25,278 nt of DNA. It comes from Clavulina sp. PMI_390. Taxonomy: Eukaryota; Basidiomycota; Agaricomycetes; Cantharellales; Hydnaceae. Below the pieces are notes generated by a model. That model was not told the DNA's origin. It saw nothing but the letters and a program-made list of their open reading frames with translations, and did not search any database. Position numbers and translations under genes: made by a program. Every line of letters starts with the position of its first letter. The stretch's first letter is position 1. Shown piece after piece: positions 22,029-25,278 of the stretch. Location: contig WIDE01000017.1 of the NCBI GenBank assembly GCA_015039315.1, positions 1 to 25,278 on the forward strand, read 5' to 3'.

Positions 22029-22808
22029 GATGTGTTCATTGCACTGTACGCCATCGCGCTCGTTTGAACGTTTCTTCCTACTACTGTTTTTATGGTTTCC
22101 ACACCCCTGGCCCCTCTCCACCGCGAACATTTATCTATTCACGCACTCATCCGCCACTGACTCGACTTTTCCATCTCACGCTCTTACGCCCATTTCTTAT
22201 GCTATACACCCCGCTCATCGCACAAAAGCTTACCATTCCATCCTGAACCTCTGGACAATCATGAAAGATTTATGCTCTGACTGGGAGCATATGTCTGCAT
22301 GATGTCTCAGGCCCCCTTCCGACATATCACCTTCGAACTTGCATATCCTTCGCGTACCCTCCAGCTTTTCGTTCTTATCAACCACCCCATTTCCTCCACA
22401 AACATGCATCCATCCCCTCATCCTCAGCATTTTCGGACTATTGATTCTCGGACTTTGCTCTCGCTCATTATTGTTGTTGGTACATATCGGACTCTGTCCT
22501 CGTCTCTCTCCCTATTGAAGAGTGAGAACTAGCAATGTCCTTAGTAGTCACTCGCTCCATTCATTTAGCTAGTTATAATCGCTCATTGTTGTTAGTTGTT
22601 CAAACTGGTGGTCGGTGAGGTTTCCTGTGATGGCATGGAGAGTTAAAACCGTCAACTGCTGGGTGACACTAGTGAGAGGTCGCAAAGCCCGCTATAGACA
22701 TTCTTCATATCTAACAAGCCTAGATAATCGGCCGCTTTCCCAGCTGTGGTCGGAACCAAATGGATCGGCATAATCATGCCACTGCCAGCATACGTAGTCG
22801 TCGGCCTG
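22029..22808. other. Convergent 3' region between the TM198-like and F-box genes
   Basis: It contains the 3' region of the membrane-protein gene, then repeat copy 1, then a 38-codon open extension of the F-box frame at 22808-22692. No independent gene is recognised. Confidence 0.45.
22464..22670 (+). repeat. Direct repeat copy 1 (about 205 bp)
   Basis: This segment matches 25071-25275 in the same orientation over its whole length, roughly 80-85% identical by eye. The best-matching core is CTCATTGTTGTTAGTTGTTC followed by AAACTGGTGGTC and TTTCCTGTGATGGC. No terminal inverted repeats or coding capacity were seen, so it could be a non-autonomous element or a segmental duplicate. Confidence 0.85.
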
Positions 22809-24467
22809 TTAGTCCCAGACATCGTCATCATCCTGGTGTAGATTGTTCCCAAGACGCTCGCATTCTGACCAAGGCTCTCGCCACACACAGTGGAATTCAT
22901 GATCCCCACATGGCTCGAGAAAATGAGGAAGCATAGGAGCCTCAACGTCCAAACCGTCTTGACCTATGTAATGGATCGCGACTTTGGAGGCGCGCTTGTG
23001 AAGCCGTATCAATGCGGCGAGCAGGGTTTCGCCATAGCCCCAATCTAGACGTGATCCCACGAAATTGACATGTAGAGAGGTCAGGGGTGACTCAGGACTG
23101 GTTGTGGTGGAAGTAGCTGGGGGTAGTGAGCGGGCGAGAGTGTTAATGATGATGATCAACCCTTTTGCATCTTCTTCTGACATAGAGACAACAGGGTCAT
23201 TGTCTATCGTCACGTCATTCAGGAGAGGATGTGATGCCAAGAATCGAATGACCCTATCTAGCTGATGGAAACGAGGGTTAAAACGCAGCTGGCGCAGTGC
23301 TGGTAGGAATCTTTGATTGGGGTGGAAAATGGATACTGGGGGGTAGTCTTTGTAGCTAAACAAATGACTATTTGCGGTTCTGAGATATTTGGAATCATCG
23401 TGATCATTCCCAGCGAATGTTAACTGCACCAAGCGGGGAGCAATGATGGGAGGGAATGAGCGAAACCCTTCAAATCCGGAAACAGTGAGCGTAACGAGGT
23501 ACGGGAAGTTGATGGGTGTGGCCGAGTAGTATTTATCTGTGTGGGGGCTTTTCAGCTGCCAGGTCAAGTGCTCTAGGCTCTGGAAATGAGGAAGGAAAGG
23601 TAGAACCGTCTTAGGCGGAATAGCTCCAACCAGACGGAGGCGACGGAGCGTACTGGATGTAGAAGAATTTAGCAAAGATTGAAGGAAGTCATGGGGCATA
23701 ACGTGATGGCCATCACATAGAGACAGTGATTCCAAAGGGAGGGCGGGATGGGAGAAACTAATGGGTAAGGGATTAGGGCTTGTGGACCAGCCAGGCTCGC
23801 CCCATCTTCCCCAGGACAATAGCAGATGCTTGAGAGCGCCTAATTTGGTGCCGTTAAACAATTGTTCAAACAATCCGTAAGCTGGGTACGCGCTAGCCAG
23901 AAGAATGCCTCGACAGCGATGAAGGTGTGGAATAAGGAGGTTTCGGAAATTATTCCATGCACTCAATGCGTCTGATAATTCATTAATTATGAATAGATCA
24001 AATGGAACAGGAGAAGACCGCTTGAGACTGTTCTCCAAAGCGGTCAGGCTGCTTGACCCCATGACTGGAGAATTAATTGACAAGAAAGATTGGGTTAACG
24101 CCAGTGGGATACAGGTCCAACAACTTGGAGACTGCATGATCAAGGAGAAGAACGCCGTGCAAGTAAGACCGAGCGATTGTCTGAAATCTTCGTACTCCTT
24201 GATTGTCCATTGTCTCCACCCGGACATTCGACCAGGGTTACTAGGGGTAGCCACCTCTGACCACGCATCCCCGATCACAGGTGCTCCGAGCTCGACAATT
24301 GAAATCAAGAGCTCTCTGGGGAGCCGGAAGATTGGCTGAAATTCGTTTTTTCTGCGCATCTCACGCGCAGTTTTGCGCCGCTGTGCCCTCCGAATCAGCC
24401 TCTTTTGTTTCTGAAGCAAACTGATGGTCTGGCTGATCAACTCTCGGTCATTATCTTCCCACGGCAT
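22809..24467 (-). CDS. F-box-like protein
   Basis: A single open exon encodes 552 residues. A basic helical N-terminus (about 18-42: QKQKRLIRRAQRRKTAREMR) precedes an F-box-like motif, FRLPRELLISIVELGAPVI (about 47-65), where the Leu-Pro pair and following aliphatic pattern match the SKP1-binding face. The rest has irregular Leu-rich segments (LEHLTWQLKSP, LPALRQLRFNP, FPYLVTLTVSGF) that resemble the degenerate leucine-rich repeats of basidiomycete F-box proteins. By family it would act as a substrate adaptor of an SCF ubiquitin ligase; the substrate is unknown. The C-terminus is acidic (DDDDVWD). In the same frame after the stop, a further 38 codons are open. The gene lies between the two copies of a 205-bp repeat. 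Confidence 0.72.
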   Translation of the reverse strand: MPWEDNDRELISQTISLLQKQKRLIRRAQRRKTAREMRRKNEFQPIFRLPRELLISIVELGAPVIGDAWSEVATPSNPGRMSGWRQWTIKEYEDFRQSLGLTCTAFFSLIMQSPSCWTCIPLALTQSFLSINSPVMGSSSLTALENSLKRSSPVPFDLFIINELSDALSAWNNFRNLLIPHLHRCRGILLASAYPAYGLFEQLFNGTKLGALKHLLLSWGRWGEPGWSTSPNPLPISFSHPALPLESLSLCDGHHVMPHDFLQSLLNSSTSSTLRRLRLVGAIPPKTVLPFLPHFQSLEHLTWQLKSPHTDKYYSATPINFPYLVTLTVSGFEGFRSFPPIIAPRLVQLTFAGNDHDDSKYLRTANSHLFSYKDYPPVSIFHPNQRFLPALRQLRFNPRFHQLDRVIRFLASHPLLNDVTIDNDPVVSMSEEDAKGLIIIINTLARSLPPATSTTTSPESPLTSLHVNFVGSRLDWGYGETLLAALIRLHKRASKVAIHYIGQDGLDVEAPMLPHFLEPCGDHEFHCVWREPWSECERLGNNLHQDDDDVWD

Positions 24468-24867
24468 ATCATGATCAAAATCCGGGCTGACGTGTTCAAG
24501 ATGAAGTGGATTTCGAGACGCGGCGATTGTTTATGAGTGGAACTTGCTAACTCTGCATCTGCTATTGACATGACCAGCCTGCCCTCACCTGGTCAGCTCT
24601 GCCCATTCGGAAGCTAGTGTGGATTGGGTGATAGCTTCGAGTTCTCGACTTGTATATTGCAGCAAATTCCGGAGATGTGACATTCTGTGTGTTCACGCGA
24701 TGTTGGGCGTCTGAGTTGGGTGGTATGCAGTGTATCTCTGAACATGTTCTTCAAGTTACTACATACTGGCCAATATTTGACAATGCTCTCTGCGAGTTTT
24801 CTGCTTGTTATTGCAGGCCAGCCTGTCCGTGGATAACGATTTGATTAATTGTGCACGAAGGCGAAGT
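24468..24867. other. Upstream region of the F-box gene
   Basis: No gene is recognised. A 64-codon plus-strand frame near 24650-24844 has no features of a real gene. The segment presumably holds the F-box gene promoter. Confidence 0.35.
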
Positions 24868-25070
24868 CTACAGCCTAGCCGTCATCTCCTCGCGAATTGC
24901 GTCCGTCTTCATTATCCTTGCGATGCGTCGGCGGTCATCGTCGTCTGGCCTCTGACCTCTGATCTCGACGAGACGGCCTAGAAGACTGAGATGCAGAGCC
25001 AGAAGAAGCACCTGCATCTGGATGTTGTATTCCAGGGAAGCCTATTCCACGGCCTAAGGGATACCCTTGC
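24868..25070 (-). pseudogene. Remnant of a Gly/Arg-rich protein C-terminus, frameshifted
   Basis: Read on the minus strand from about 25065, one frame gives GGQGYPLGRGIGFPGIQHPD, then a Ser/Arg-rich stretch ending SRRDQR. The next part of a sensible protein, PDDDDRRRIARIMKTDAIRE through MTARL and the stop at 24870-24868, is in another frame. The shift falls exactly at a 7-bp tandem duplication (24949-24962). Upstream, the frame stops where repeat copy 2 begins. The parent protein is not recognised. Confidence 0.4.
24949..24962. repeat. 7-bp tandem duplication
   Basis: CCTCTGA occurs twice in tandem (24949-24955 and 24956-24962). Counting one copy only would put the two halves of the minus-strand coding remnant in one frame. 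Confidence 0.6.
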
Positions 25071-25275
25071 CCTCCTTATTGTTGTTGGCACATAGCAAAC
25101 TCTATCATTGTCTCTCTCCCTATTGAAGAATGAGAACCAGCAATGCCTTTAGTAGTCACTCCCCCTCGTTTACTTAGTTATATTCGCTCATTGTTGTTAG
25201 TTGTTCAAACTGGTGGTCTGTGAGATTTCCTGTGATGGCGTGGAGAGTTGAGACTATGAATTACTTGGTGATCCT
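25071..25275 (+). repeat. Direct repeat copy 2 (about 205 bp)
   Basis: Matches 22464-22670 in direct orientation. Its left edge coincides with the end of the coding remnant at about 25065-25070. Its right edge is close to the window end, so the full element may extend further. Confidence 0.82.
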
Positions 25276-25278
25276 AAG

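Noticed and set aside
1..25278. tRNA, rRNA, CRISPR array, transposase or bacterial operon features
   Set aside because: None was seen on reading through. The intron density and gene types are eukaryotic. A tRNAscan or repeat-library search was not possible here.

Overview
The window looks like nuclear DNA from a basidiomycete fungus, probably an Agaricomycete and possibly a Rhizoctonia/Ceratobasidium-like one. The reasons are very many short (about 50-80 nt) GT-AG introns, compact intergenic gaps, and the kinds of proteins encoded. The lineage is inference; no rRNA or other marker gene is present. Most genes are multi-exon, so single open frames show only pieces. The models below were assembled by reading splice sites by eye and checking reading phase across every junction; each assembled CDS is divisible by three.

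Layout. (1) 6212 to 353, minus strand: a 23-exon gene for a 1532-residue VLIG-type large GTPase-like protein with a beta-rich middle, a GTPase domain whose key G1 and G3 residues are changed, and a Cys/His-rich C-terminus. (2) 6779 to 9638, plus: SAC1 phosphoinositide phosphatase, 14 exons, 678 residues, divergent from the GTPase gene. (3) 10269-11039, 11630-12408 and 16939-17717, plus: three paralogous PEBP (YbhB/YbcL-like) genes. In all three the start codon itself appears to be split A^TG by an intron. (4) 16373 to 12775, minus, between the second and third PEBP genes: a tyrosine-kinase-like domain followed by a Tup1-type WD40 propeller, best modelled as one 949-residue fusion, with an in-frame stop inside the junction intron. 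(5) 18686-22028, plus: a TM7S3/TM198-like seven-helix membrane protein with a long disordered tail. (6) 24467 to 22809, minus: a single-exon F-box-like protein. (7) 22464-22670 and 25071-25275: two copies of a roughly 205-bp direct repeat either side of the F-box gene; next to the second copy is a small minus-strand coding remnant broken by a 7-bp tandem duplication.

How they may work together. SAC1 and the TM198-like protein are housekeeping or membrane genes. The GTPase, the PEBP cluster, the kinase-WD40 gene and the F-box gene belong to families that expand in filamentous basidiomycetes. The sequence does not show that they form one pathway. The most unusual items are the pseudo-GTPase, the kinase-Tup1 fusion, the shared start-codon-splitting introns, and three candidate GC-AG introns.
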